A DNA stretch of 6,552 bases from Bryobacteraceae bacterium (GCA_014379815.1 JACMLA010000262.1:1-6552), one strand, 5' to 3'. Positions 1-6,187 are shown, counted from the stretch's first letter. Notes: generated from the sequence alone by a model not told the origin. Numbers and translations are program-made.

Positions 1-1
1 G

Positions 2-484
2 CTGCAGGGACGGTTTCTTAGTCAGGATCTAGGGAATGCGGGCGGGAGTTTAGGGGATCCGCAGACGTGGAATGGGTATGCGTATGTGAATAATGGCCCG
101 CTGAATTATACGGATCCGAGTGGCGAAGGCATATTCGGGGTTTTGGGCTCGGTCATAGGTAGCTTTTCCCCGGGGTTGGGCAGCCTGATTGGTTGGGGTC
201 TTGGTTCTATAGCAGATGCGGCGACGAGTCAATCGATAAGCCCGCCCGGCATTATAGGCATAGGTAGTATCGTCGGCAGTAACTCAGGCCATGTGAACAA
301 CTCCCAGCCGTGGAACGAGCGCTTGCCTGCCGGTGTTGGTTCCAGGCCCGGTATCGATCTCGGAGGGGTGTATGGCGGAGGCAGCAAGAGTCCGTTCATT
401 TTCACTTTCGAACAACAAATCGGATATCAGGAAACATGGAAAGACAAAGCCACAGATTGGTGGCCGGGGCAGGGGATGCGCTGA
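2..484 (+). CDS. RHS repeat-associated core protein, 3' part (5' end outside window)
   Basis: The frame is open from the left edge (first full codon at 2) to TGA at 482-484, so the true start lies upstream. The first residues read LQGRFLSQD, and about 20 residues later WNGYAYVNNGPLNYTDPSGEG. This is the end of the RHS core (GRFxSxD ... YxYVxNNPLxYTDPxG), the point in these proteins where the constant shell ends and the variable C-terminal part begins. A hydrophobic Gly-rich stretch follows (about residues 43-75) and then a linker, LGGVYGGGSKSPFIFTF (359-409). In this family the core and repeats form a shell enclosing a C-terminal toxin that acts on competing cells or hosts. The annotated end at 484 is probably not the original end: the tail continues in another frame to 813 (separate entry). 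The ATG at 86 is internal and not a start. The RHS assignment is firm; the toxic activity is not identifiable. Confidence 0.85.
   Translation: MQGRFLSQDLGNAGGSLGDPQTWNGYAYVNNGPLNYTDPSGEGIFGVLGSVIGSFSPGLGSLIGWGLGSIADAATSQSISPPGIIGIGSIVGSNSGHVNNSQPWNERLPAGVGSRPGIDLGGVYGGGSKSPFIFTFEQQIGYQETWKDKATDWWPGQGMR
359..409 (+). repeat. RHS linker repeat, copy 1
   Basis: These 51 bases encode LGGVYGGGSKSPFIFTF in the RHS frame, just upstream of the variable C-terminal tail. Fifteen of 17 residues match the second copy at 1580-1630, with several silent third-base differences (for example GTGTAT versus GTTTAC). The duplication is therefore old, or was acquired from a related RHS gene, rather than a fresh tandem copy. 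Confidence 0.7.
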
Positions 485-813
485 CAACAATTCCGTTTAC
501 GACGTTTAGCGTGACCGCCTGGGGGCGGAGGGTTATCCCCGGCGGGGACTCAACGAACGCGCAAAGCGCTTCCTATCGCGTGAGCGGGTGGTTCGGTACT
601 CGCTATCAGATGCTTTTGGGCACTGCGGTCGGGGGGACGGCCGGTGCCGTCAGCGGTGGGAAGTACGGCCCGACCTTCGGGAGAGGTGGAAAGGCACTGC
701 TGAATCGTGGCCCTGTTCGGTTTGGTTGGTATTGGGATAAGACTCGTGACGCGATTGGGTTGCGGATCTTTGAACGTCCTAACACGATCCACATTCCATT
801 TTGGCACCCTTAA
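460..813 (+). pseudogene. Frame-displaced C-terminal tail of the RHS protein
   Basis: Frame 2 of the RHS gene ends ...KATDW then WPGQGMR-stop. Frame 1 from 460 reads VAGAGDALT and continues for 117 residues to TAA at 811-813. VAGAGDALT followed by an AYR/SYR-type helix (SASYRVSGW) and Gly/Ala-rich LGTAVGGTAGA is what I expect just after the linker in RHS proteins. The end also looks like a real tail: LNRGPVRFGWYWD (700-738) and a terminal IHIPFWHP (787-810), rich in aromatics and histidine. Joining the frames at 458-463 gives ATDWVAGAGDALT, consistent with loss of one G. No start codon or ribosome binding site is needed or evident for this piece, so I read it as the 3' part of the same gene, disrupted by a one-base deletion or a sequencing error. 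I do not recognise a named toxin family. Confidence 0.7.
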
Positions 814-818
814 GATCC

Positions 819-1229
819 ATGATCATAACCCCCGATCTCCTCGAGGTAGTGCTCGTTCAAGACGTACCGAACACCGCATTTTCAATTAACCGTCAGAACT
901 CGAGCAATGGCCTTTGCACTACTGTTAAGCCGTCCAACCCTCAGGCCGCGCAACTGAGCATCTGGATGAACAAACATGGCAATTGTGACCTCCTGTTTGG
1001 AAGAGCTTTCGGGCTTGAGCTTCAACTAGACGACGGTGAGCTCCTGCTGTCGCTCGCAAGAGCCGCTAGGCAGGGGCGTTTTATAGAAGACCTTTGGACC
1101 CTGGGCAACACCACGCTCTATTCAAAGAGCGTCATTTGGTTAGCTGATCGTCCTGCGATAGTTAGATCGGGTATTCCGTTGCCTTATCCGTGTTGGTGGA
1201 AGTACACATACCGTTATGAGCCCTTCTAA
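819..1229 (+). CDS. Small protein next to RHS tail, candidate immunity protein
   Basis: This is a 136-residue soluble protein with no signal peptide or membrane segment. It starts with ATG 5 bases after the stop of the displaced RHS tail (811-813) and ends with TAA at 1227-1229. The frame also opens from TTG at 801, but that would overlap the RHS tail, so I prefer ATG 819; the ribosome binding site is weak. Residues 56-95 (CDLLFGRAFGLELQL, then DDGELLLSLARAARQGRF) suggest a beta-strand pair followed by a helix, and the C-terminus is aromatic (PCWWKYTYRYEPF). No family is recognised. The same-strand position directly after a polymorphic toxin tail is where cognate immunity genes usually lie, so neutralising the upstream RHS toxin is the leading inference. 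If translation depends on the ribosome finishing the RHS gene, the frameshift (stop at 484) would uncouple it. That it is a gene is likely; the immunity role is inferred from context only. Confidence 0.65.
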   Translation: MIITPDLLEVVLVQDVPNTAFSINRQNSSNGLCTTVKPSNPQAAQLSIWMNKHGNCDLLFGRAFGLELQLDDGELLLSLARAARQGRFIEDLWTLGNTTLYSKSVIWLADRPAIVRSGIPLPYPCWWKYTYRYEPF

Positions 1230-1265
1230 TGACTATGGAGAGCGAGAGATTCTTGGGGGTTCTCA

Positions 1266-1284
1266 CGCTGCCTTCTTGGCAGCG
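1266..1284 (+). other. Short perfect stem-loop after candidate immunity gene
   Basis: CGCTGCC (1266-1272) and GGCAGCG (1278-1284) form a perfect 7-bp, GC-rich stem with a TTCTT loop, 37 bases after the stop codon of the candidate immunity gene. No T-run follows (ACTCAACTTTCGGG), so it is not a standard intrinsic terminator. It could be an RNA 3'-end stabiliser, a weak terminator or chance. Confidence 0.35.
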
Positions 1285-1579
1285 ACTCAACTTTCGGGCC
1301 GAAACGCTGCGGGACCGGGACGGCCTGACGTGCACCTTACGTTTTTACTAGAGTTTTGGTCTACTTTCGATTGAATCGAATGCAAGGAGGGGTGCTGGCA
1401 AGCTCGGTCAGTTTGCTGGAGGTGTCCCGTAGGCTCTGTGGAATTTATACCCTAAAGGCCAGCTCGGTCGCCGCATGGTGAAAACTGACGTTGCTGATTT
1501 TTCGTCCGAAACGAATTGGGACGGAGCGAATCTTCAAACGATGATTTTGGATTGCGTCCGGCATGGATTGCGTATGAGA

Positions 1580-1630
1580 TTGGGAGGTGTTTACGGTGGC
1601 GGCAGTATCAGCCCGTTCATCTTTAGCTTT
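1580..1630 (+). repeat. RHS linker repeat, copy 2 (remnant)
   Basis: These bases encode LGGVYGGGSISPFIFSF, matching the linker of the upstream RHS gene at 15 of 17 residues. Here no RHS core stands immediately in front: the preceding frame reads MVKTDVADFSSETNWDG..., which I do not recognise, and it meets a stop near 1430. After the linker the frame runs to 1757-1759 without a tail like the one after copy 1. The most economical reading is the entry segment of a displaced (orphan) RHS tail cassette that has since decayed. Confidence 0.6.
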
Positions 1631-1883
1631 GCAGGCCAAGCTGCCTCATCGCCGGCAAGGACGATTGGTTGTCCAGAGTACTTGATCTCGGCCTTACCTT
1701 TCGTACTGAAGCGACCGCGAAAGCGCTGCGAGGAGCCGCAACCCAGCCCGCTTGGCTGAACAACATCACAGCCGTGTTCGGCTTTGACCAGAGCATACTC
1801 GGTGGTGCATTCGTTTACGCAGCCTTTGATTTGTTCCAAAAATCAGTGATCGCTGCAGGAATGGCATGGGGTCGACTGCATGA

Positions 1884-1983
1884 TGCCGAACAGGGCTCGA
1901 TTACTGCAATACCCGGTACTACTCGCTGCTCTGGTTCAATCATGCCAGGTACAATGAACCAGGTCAGTTCACCAAATACCTTT
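1884..1983 (+). pseudogene. RHS-core signature fragment
   Basis: Frame 3, between a TGA at 1881-1883 and a TAG at 1981-1983, reads RTGLDYCNTRYYS and, slightly later, FNHARYNEPGQFT. RHS core regions carry the signature ETGLDYxxARYYSxxxGRFxSxD, so the first part matches well and the second loosely resembles the same block. It lies downstream of linker copy 2, the reverse of the order in an intact RHS gene, so it is either a separate remnant or the result of rearrangement. The fragment is short and chance cannot be excluded. Confidence 0.45.
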
Positions 1984-1988
1984 AGGAG
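1984..1988 (+). promoter_or_regulatory. Ribosome binding site for the gene at 2000
   Basis: AGGAG lies 11 bases before ATG 2000. The spacing is slightly long but this is the best purine match upstream, and it supports the ATG that gives a clean signal peptide. Confidence 0.5.
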
Positions 1989-1999
1989 CGTGTTGCAGG

Positions 2000-3799
2000 A
2001 TGAAACGTACCCTTGCCTTGCTGTGCACTATGTGTGCCTGCATATCGGCGCAGAGTCTGCGTCTGGAAAGAGTTGGCAGTTACGCCACCGGCGTCTTCAA
2101 TCGGGGCGCAGCGGAGATCGCCGCGCATGACCCGAGGTCTCAGCGCCTTTTCGTCGTCAACGGAGATGCCGCTTCAGTAGACATTCTGGATATCAGTACA
2201 CCGGCAAGCCCGAGGCTTGTGCTGCGACTCCGGATTCCGGAACGCTGGGGCGCGGCGGCGAACAGTGTTGCTGTGTACAACGGAATCGTCGCAGTCGCGG
2301 TGGAAGCAGCAAACCGACAGGAACCGGGATCGGTGTTCTTCATGAATAGCGATGGTCAGATTTCCGGCGGAGTACGCGTAGGGGCAGTGCCGGATATGGT
2401 GACGTTCACCCCCAACGGCCAATATGTACTCACTGCGAACGAGGGCGAGCCCAGTACCAACTACGCAAATGATCCGGAAGGATCGGTAAGCATTATCGAT
2501 ATCCGGAATGGCGTTAACAGTCTCACCGAAAGCTCGGTTCGCACCGCCACATTTACGTCGTTCAATGCGGCGCCACCGGCAGGTGTTCGGGTCTATGGCC
2601 CTCGGGCGACGCTCGCCCAGGATGTGGAACCCGAATACATCACTGTCGCGCCGGACAGCCGCACGGCTTACGTTACGTTGCAGGAAGCGAATGTAATCGG
2701 AGTTATCGATATTGAGAGAGCTCTAGTGACGCGCCTTCTGCCTCTGGGACAGAAGGATCACACTCTGTCCGGTAATGGTCTTGACGCAAGTGATCGGGAC
2801 ATGACGATCAACATCCGCAACTGGCCAGTGTTTGGTATGTATCAGCCGGATGGGATCGCGAATTTTACTGTCGGAGGTACGACCTACCTCATCACCGCCA
2901 ATGAAGGCGATACCCGTGACTACTCGGCGTACGCAGAAGAAGTGCGAGTCGGCGCAGCGGATCTTGATCCTACGATCTTCCCTAACGCAGCCGAGTTAAA
3001 GATGAACGAGAACCTCGGCCGCCTGACGGTCAGCCGGGCACTGAACGACACGGACGGAGACGGAGATCTGGATCGGCTCACCGTACCCGGCGGACGCTCT
3101 TTCACCATTTGGACAACAGATGGCCGGCTGGTCTGGGATAGTGGCGATCAGTTGGAGCGCATTACCGCCCGTGAATTTCCGGCTGAGTTTAATTCAGATG
3201 CCACTGGCGGCCTCGATACCCGCAGTGACAACAAGGGACCGGAACCGGAGACAGTAATCACCGCAACAATCCGAGGCCGGGTGTATGCGTTCGTCGCACT
3301 CGAACGGATGGGGGGTGTGATGGTTTGGGACGTAACCACCCCGACCGCGCCGACTTTCGTCCAATACACCTGGGGCCGCATCGCGGGCGGAAGTGCCGCG
3401 GCAGGAACCGGCGGAGATCATGGACCTGAGGGCTTGCTCTACATTCAGGCTTCGGACAGCCCCACTGGAGACCCAATGATCGTAGTGGCCAATGAAGTCA
3501 GCGGTTCGACAACGCTCTATAGGATCGCTTTACCGGTTACCGCCCGCATTGGCCAGCTAAACAGCACGATTACAAACTACGAACAGGTCCTCGATGCTTC
3601 CGGCTCCACAGGCACCAATCTGCGTTATGCGTGGCGAGTTTTAGGAAGACAGGTTAGCCTCATCGGTGCAGACCAGCCACAGGCACGGCTGCAGTTTAAT
3701 TCGGGGTATGGCGACTATGAGGTGGAGTTGACGGTTACAGATGCGGTAGGGAACTCAGATACAGCCCGAACGGTTCTTAGCTACAGAGGATATCGTTAA
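2000..3799 (+). CDS. Secreted choice-of-anchor I family protein with PKD-like C-terminus
   Basis: This is a 599-residue protein with an N-terminal signal peptide (MKRTLALLCTMCACISAQS, cleavage probably near residues 17-19), so it should be exported. Residues about 20-510 form a repeat-rich, beta-propeller-like domain with choice-of-anchor I family landmarks: LTANEGEPSTNY (144-155), YQPDGIANF (281-289), LITANEGDTRDYSAYAEEVRVG (297-318), SDNKGPEPETV (409-419), MVWDVTTP (441-448) and GGDHGPEG (471-478). TDGDGDLDR (351-359) is an Asp-rich loop that could bind calcium. Residues about 516-599 look like a PKD/Ig-like domain (LDASGSTGTNLRYAWRV ... YEVELTVTDAVGN), standing where other members carry a surface-sorting signal. 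Members are usually surface or extracellular proteins of unknown activity, and I see no catalytic motif I can name. It stands alone: RHS debris lies upstream and a terminator directly downstream. Family assignment is confident; function is unknown. Confidence 0.9.
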   Translation: MKRTLALLCTMCACISAQSLRLERVGSYATGVFNRGAAEIAAHDPRSQRLFVVNGDAASVDILDISTPASPRLVLRLRIPERWGAAANSVAVYNGIVAVAVEAANRQEPGSVFFMNSDGQISGGVRVGAVPDMVTFTPNGQYVLTANEGEPSTNYANDPEGSVSIIDIRNGVNSLTESSVRTATFTSFNAAPPAGVRVYGPRATLAQDVEPEYITVAPDSRTAYVTLQEANVIGVIDIERALVTRLLPLGQKDHTLSGNGLDASDRDMTINIRNWPVFGMYQPDGIANFTVGGTTYLITANEGDTRDYSAYAEEVRVGAADLDPTIFPNAAELKMNENLGRLTVSRALNDTDGDGDLDRLTVPGGRSFTIWTTDGRLVWDSGDQLERITAREFPAEFNSDATGGLDTRSDNKGPEPETVITATIRGRVYAFVALERMGGVMVWDVTTPTAPTFVQYTWGRIAGGSAAAGTGGDHGPEGLLYIQASDSPTGDPMIVVANEVSGSTTLYRIALPVTARIGQLNSTITNYEQVLDASGSTGTNLRYAWRVLGRQVSLIGADQPQARLQFNSGYGDYEVELTVTDAVGNSDTARTVLSYRGYR

Positions 3800-3801
3800 A
3801 G

Positions 3802-3858
3802 GAAGCAAACACGAGACCCTTGCGGGCGACGGGGAGGTTTGCTTCAGGGGTCTTTTCT
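3802..3858 (+). terminator. Terminator region after the choice-of-anchor gene, with interlocked stems
   Basis: Three bases after the stop codon, GAAGCAAAC (3802-3810) pairs perfectly with GTTTGCTTC (3837-3845). A second pair, AGACCC (3814-3819) with GGGTCT (3848-3853), runs into TTTTCT. The second pair plus T-run gives intrinsic-terminator form. The two pairs cross (a-b-a'-b'), so they exclude each other unless the RNA folds as a pseudoknot. Confidence 0.6.
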
Positions 3859-3898
3859 ATGAGGTTAGTCTCGCTTTGGTGGGAGTTGCCTCCCCGTC
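3828..3898. repeat. 10-bp inverted repeat in convergent intergenic region
   Basis: GACGGGGAGG (3828-3837) and CCTCCCCGTC (3889-3898) are perfect inverted copies 51 bases apart. The right arm overlaps a local hairpin, GGGAG-TTGC-CTCCC (3881-3894). The left arm sits between the two halves of the terminator stems. A further 6-bp pair, ATTCCA (3902-3907) and TGGAAT (3919-3924), follows in AT-rich DNA. No gene is seen here on either strand. Confidence 0.5.
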
Positions 3899-3970
3899 TT
3901 GATTCCAATACTAATATATGGAATTCGGGAATGCAACAAAAAACTGTAGGGCTTGTGCGGAAAATGTAAA

Positions 3971-3998
3971 GGGAGCAGGGATTTCGGCCCCTGCTCCC
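3971..3998 (-). terminator. Intrinsic terminator of the minus-strand gene
   Basis: GGGAGCAGGG (3971-3980) pairs perfectly with CCCTGCTCCC (3989-3998): a 10-bp stem with an 8-base loop. Read on the minus strand it begins 7 bases after the TAA stop and is followed by TTTACATTTT, the T-rich tract expected of a Rho-independent terminator. Confidence 0.85.
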
Positions 3999-4005
3999 CC
4001 TCTTC

Positions 4006-6150
4006 TTACTGCATTTGCCTTACGTGGACCTTGGCTGGCGCACTACAAATCCGTGATCCGGTAGAAGTTGTGCAAAGTAATATTTCCGTTGTCATGGTCG
4101 GAAAGTAAGCTGGAATCTGCAAGTTGACCTGCTGCAGACCCGGTATCCCCGGAGCAGCACCGGCATAAGCGGGACTGGCTATAGAGACATCGTGTAGCCT
4201 CGCATCGATCACGCCGGAGCCGGTAGGGCCGAGCAAGCCAGTCGCGTAGATCTGGATCACGCTTCCAGCCGGCGCAGGATTGGTTGGCGTGTTAACAGTT
4301 CCATCCTGATTAAGGATGCCGGGGTTGAAGATACCGGGATAGGCATCGGTGACCTGGACCGTCAAAGCGTCGCTTGATACTCCGTTCACGGAAACAACGA
4401 CTTGCGAGGTGTTGCTCCCGATGTCGGCAGGCACGCGAAAGTTGATCTGGGTCGCCGATGAAAACAGCACAGCTGCTGGCCTTCCATCGAAGGTGACCTG
4501 AACGTTATTGCCTGCCAGGTTCTCGCCTTTGATGGTGTAAATCGAGTTGCGAGCGACCGGGGCTGCTTCAAACGTTGCGCCATTGAGGACCTCTCGAATT
4601 CTGGGAGCAGTCGAAACAGGCGGGGGTCCCTGGGGCCGGGGCAATACCTCGAGCGTGACCGGATAGCGCGCGACCCCGGCTGCCCCTGCGTTGATAATGA
4701 CGGTAGCCCGGTAGATACCCGGAGCCATTTGCGGTGCCGCGATTACCACCATGCGGACCGGACGGGCGCGGAGACTGGATTCCGGATCCAGCCGAATCCA
4801 GCCAGCGCCGTTGGCATACTCGACGCTGGTGACAAAAGGCAGCAAGTCTCCGCCACCTTCATTGGTAATCAGGAACTGCTCATTGGCCACTCCGCCTTGC
4901 AGCAACCGGAAAGTCGTATTGGTGGGAGGCGCCCCTAGTTTGGCTACGTACAGATTGCAGTCGGCAAGGAACCCGCAGTCACTCAGAGGAGGCAACACTG
5001 CAAAACGAGGGTAGTTTCCGAAGCCGCCCACCGACGCACTGCTCTGCGGTCCGAAGGAAGCTAGGGCCTGCAAGGTTCCTGTACGGGAAGTGACAGATCG
5101 TGGGAGGCCCAGAAACACGGGAACCTGGACAGACTCCAGACGCTGAGGATCCGAGTCGATGATCTCGTAGACAGCAATGCCGTTTCCGTTCGTGAGCGGA
5201 ACTTCGGTGATGCCTCCGAAGTCCAGGTTGGACGGAAATCCCCCTGCACCTCTGTCATCGGTACTTTGGATGCGCACTAAGGCCAGAGTACGGCTGCCCT
5301 GGGTATAGTTCCCCGGAGAGACAGTCCCGCCAAAATCTCCGGCTGCCGTTGGCGTGGTGGCAGACGAACCCGCTACAGCGGCTGGAACAAACAGTCTGGC
5401 GTCGCCAGGATAACCGGAAAAGCGCAGAACCAGGCGGGTGCCGTTCTCGTCACCAGGCCGGCGGGGCTCAAATGAGGCCGCAAAGCCTTCGGTAAAACGG
5501 GTGGAGGCGTAAAATGTCCCAGTGCTCAAGAGGCCTGAGAAATTCAGCGTCTCCGGTAGGGGCGACCCCGGCTGGCTGGGTACGAGAATCTGTCGGCTGG
5601 TGTAGAGTAAGCCCCGGGTCGGCTGCCCAATCTGGATCAAAGCGCGATTGAAGCTCAGGAGGCCTGCGGGCGAGAACGCCAGTTCTCCCACAATCGGAGT
5701 TCCTGGCAGATTCGCAGGTCCTCCGGGAACTGGCAGTTGCACCGTCCCGCCATAGCTGGCGTCGCCGCGGATCCCTGAAATGCGAAGTTCCAGGATGCCG
5801 TTGGCGGGAAATGTAAGCTGCAACCCGTTGATGGCGATCTGCGCCGGACCATTCGTCCGGGCCTCCACATTTACAAGATTGCCGTTCGCAGTTACTGCGA
5901 TGTCCAGAACGCCAGTGGCCGAACTGCGGTTCGTAACGGCTGTGTTCAGGAAGATCGAGAGATTTCCTGTCACTTGTTGGTTCGGATTCGCCGTACAGTT
6001 GAAAACGATGTCGCCAAGGCGTTCGGTAACGCCTTCGGCTCGGACGGCTGGGTTAACGGCAGTTATCTGACAAGAAGGACTGTTGGACTGAGCCTGCAGC
6101 GAGGTTGCCGCTGCGAGCATAAGAAACAAGGTAGATTTTGTGTAAGACAA
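4006..6150 (-). CDS. Large secreted protein with BACON-like and Solibacter C-terminal (TIGR03437-type) domains
   Basis: This is a 714-residue protein. A signal peptide covers residues 1 to about 21 (basic K5, hydrophobic LFLMLAAATSL, then QAQS). Residues 25-400 are a beta-rich region opening CQITAVNPAVRAEGVTERLG and including LSIFLNTAVTNR; I recall this opening from other secreted acidobacterial proteins but cannot name a function. Residues about 404-503 resemble a BACON-type Ig-like domain (FLITNEGGGDLLPF ... GWIRLDPESS ... MAPGIYRATVIINA). Residues about 516-714 match the TIGR03437-type domain (VLNGATFEAAPVARNSIYTI, ATQINFRVPADI, GSVIQIYATGLL, GLQQVNLQIPAY). Two paired cysteines (392/398) and two late ones (693/702) suit an exported protein. 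It is probably an extracellular binding or matrix protein; no catalytic residues are evident. The TTG start at 6148-6150 is supported by AGAGG 7 bases upstream. It has its own terminator, so it is transcribed alone. Confidence 0.88.
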   Translation of the reverse strand: MSYTKSTLFLMLAAATSLQAQSNSPSCQITAVNPAVRAEGVTERLGDIVFNCTANPNQQVTGNLSIFLNTAVTNRSSATGVLDIAVTANGNLVNVEARTNGPAQIAINGLQLTFPANGILELRISGIRGDASYGGTVQLPVPGGPANLPGTPIVGELAFSPAGLLSFNRALIQIGQPTRGLLYTSRQILVPSQPGSPLPETLNFSGLLSTGTFYASTRFTEGFAASFEPRRPGDENGTRLVLRFSGYPGDARLFVPAAVAGSSATTPTAAGDFGGTVSPGNYTQGSRTLALVRIQSTDDRGAGGFPSNLDFGGITEVPLTNGNGIAVYEIIDSDPQRLESVQVPVFLGLPRSVTSRTGTLQALASFGPQSSASVGGFGNYPRFAVLPPLSDCGFLADCNLYVAKLGAPPTNTTFRLLQGGVANEQFLITNEGGGDLLPFVTSVEYANGAGWIRLDPESSLRARPVRMVVIAAPQMAPGIYRATVIINAGAAGVARYPVTLEVLPRPQGPPPVSTAPRIREVLNGATFEAAPVARNSIYTIKGENLAGNNVQVTFDGRPAAVLFSSATQINFRVPADIGSNTSQVVVSVNGVSSDALTVQVTDAYPGIFNPGILNQDGTVNTPTNPAPAGSVIQIYATGLLGPTGSGVIDARLHDVSIASPAYAGAAPGIPGLQQVNLQIPAYFPTMTTEILLCTTSTGSRICSAPAKVHVRQMQ

Positions 6151-6157
6151 GGCAAGA

Positions 6158-6162
6158 CCTCT
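6158..6162 (-). promoter_or_regulatory. Ribosome binding site that fixes a TTG start
   Basis: On the minus strand AGAGG stands 7 bases before TTG 6150. The first ATG in frame is 10 codons further in, at 6118-6120; using it would remove the lysine-containing start of the signal peptide and leave no good ribosome binding site. The TTG start is therefore preferred. Confidence 0.6.
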
Positions 6163-6170
6163 GACACGTC

Positions 6171-6187
6171 ACGTACTTGTTGTACGT
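6171..6187. promoter_or_regulatory. Perfect dyad between divergent genes, possible operator
   Basis: ACGTACTTGTTGTACGT has perfect 6-bp arms (6171-6176 and 6182-6187) around TTGTT. A second small dyad, TGAC-AC-GTCA (6162-6171, TGACACGTCA), abuts it. Both lie 12-37 bases upstream of the minus-strand start and just before a -10-like GATAAT (6189-6194) on the plus strand, which has no good -35 partner. A repressor or dimeric activator bound here could control either gene. No known regulator motif is recognised. Confidence 0.35.

Larger units (their letters stand above)
1230..1999 (+). other. Gene-poor stretch with RHS debris
   Basis: I see no convincing intact gene in these 770 bases. Two tiny overlapping frames follow the candidate immunity gene: 1216-1374 (52 residues, MSPSNDYGERE...) and 1229-1351 (40 residues, its ATG overlapping the previous TAA). 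Neither has a ribosome binding site or a recognisable motif. A strong AAGGAGG at 1384-1390 is followed only by a short frame ending near 1480. Frame 2 from 1475 carries an RHS linker copy. Frame 1 from about 1645 is open past 1880 and reads somewhat protein-like (KDDWLSRVLDLGLTFRTEA, later FVYAAFDLF) but starts only at TTG. Frame 3 near 1884-1983 carries an RHS-core-like signature. Related signals split over different frames suggest a decayed, rearranged RHS tail cassette. Confidence 0.55.

Noticed and set aside
86..88. ATG as the start of a 132-residue RHS-derived gene
   Set aside because: The same frame is open to the left edge and encodes RHS-core residues before this ATG, so it is internal.
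310..459. First part of the frame-1 reading that ends at 813
   Set aside because: Before about 460 the frame-2 translation carries the RHS linker, so frame 1 there is only a shadow.
801..803. TTG start for the candidate immunity gene
   Set aside because: It would overlap the end of the RHS tail, whereas ATG 819 lies neatly after the RHS stop.
1384..1394. AAGGAGG followed by GTG as a gene start
   Set aside because: The spacing to GTG is a single base and the frame stops after about 30 codons.
1591..1839. 82-residue minus-strand frame over the RHS debris
   Set aside because: It is antisense to the linker repeat, has no recognisable motif and is probably a shadow.
1669..2130. 153-residue frame starting at TTG and running into the choice-of-anchor gene
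   Set aside because: Its last part overlaps the signal-peptide region of a well-supported gene in another frame, and it has no ribosome binding site. Only the segment to about 1890 is worth a second look.
2140..3476. Several minus-strand frames of 62-82 residues inside the choice-of-anchor gene
   Set aside because: The plus-strand frame is a clear full-length family member; these are antisense shadows with Arg/Pro/Ser-rich composition.
6118..6120. ATG as the start of the large minus-strand gene
   Set aside because: It would cut off the lysine-containing part of the signal peptide and lacks a ribosome binding site; TTG 6150 has AGAGG at 7 bases.
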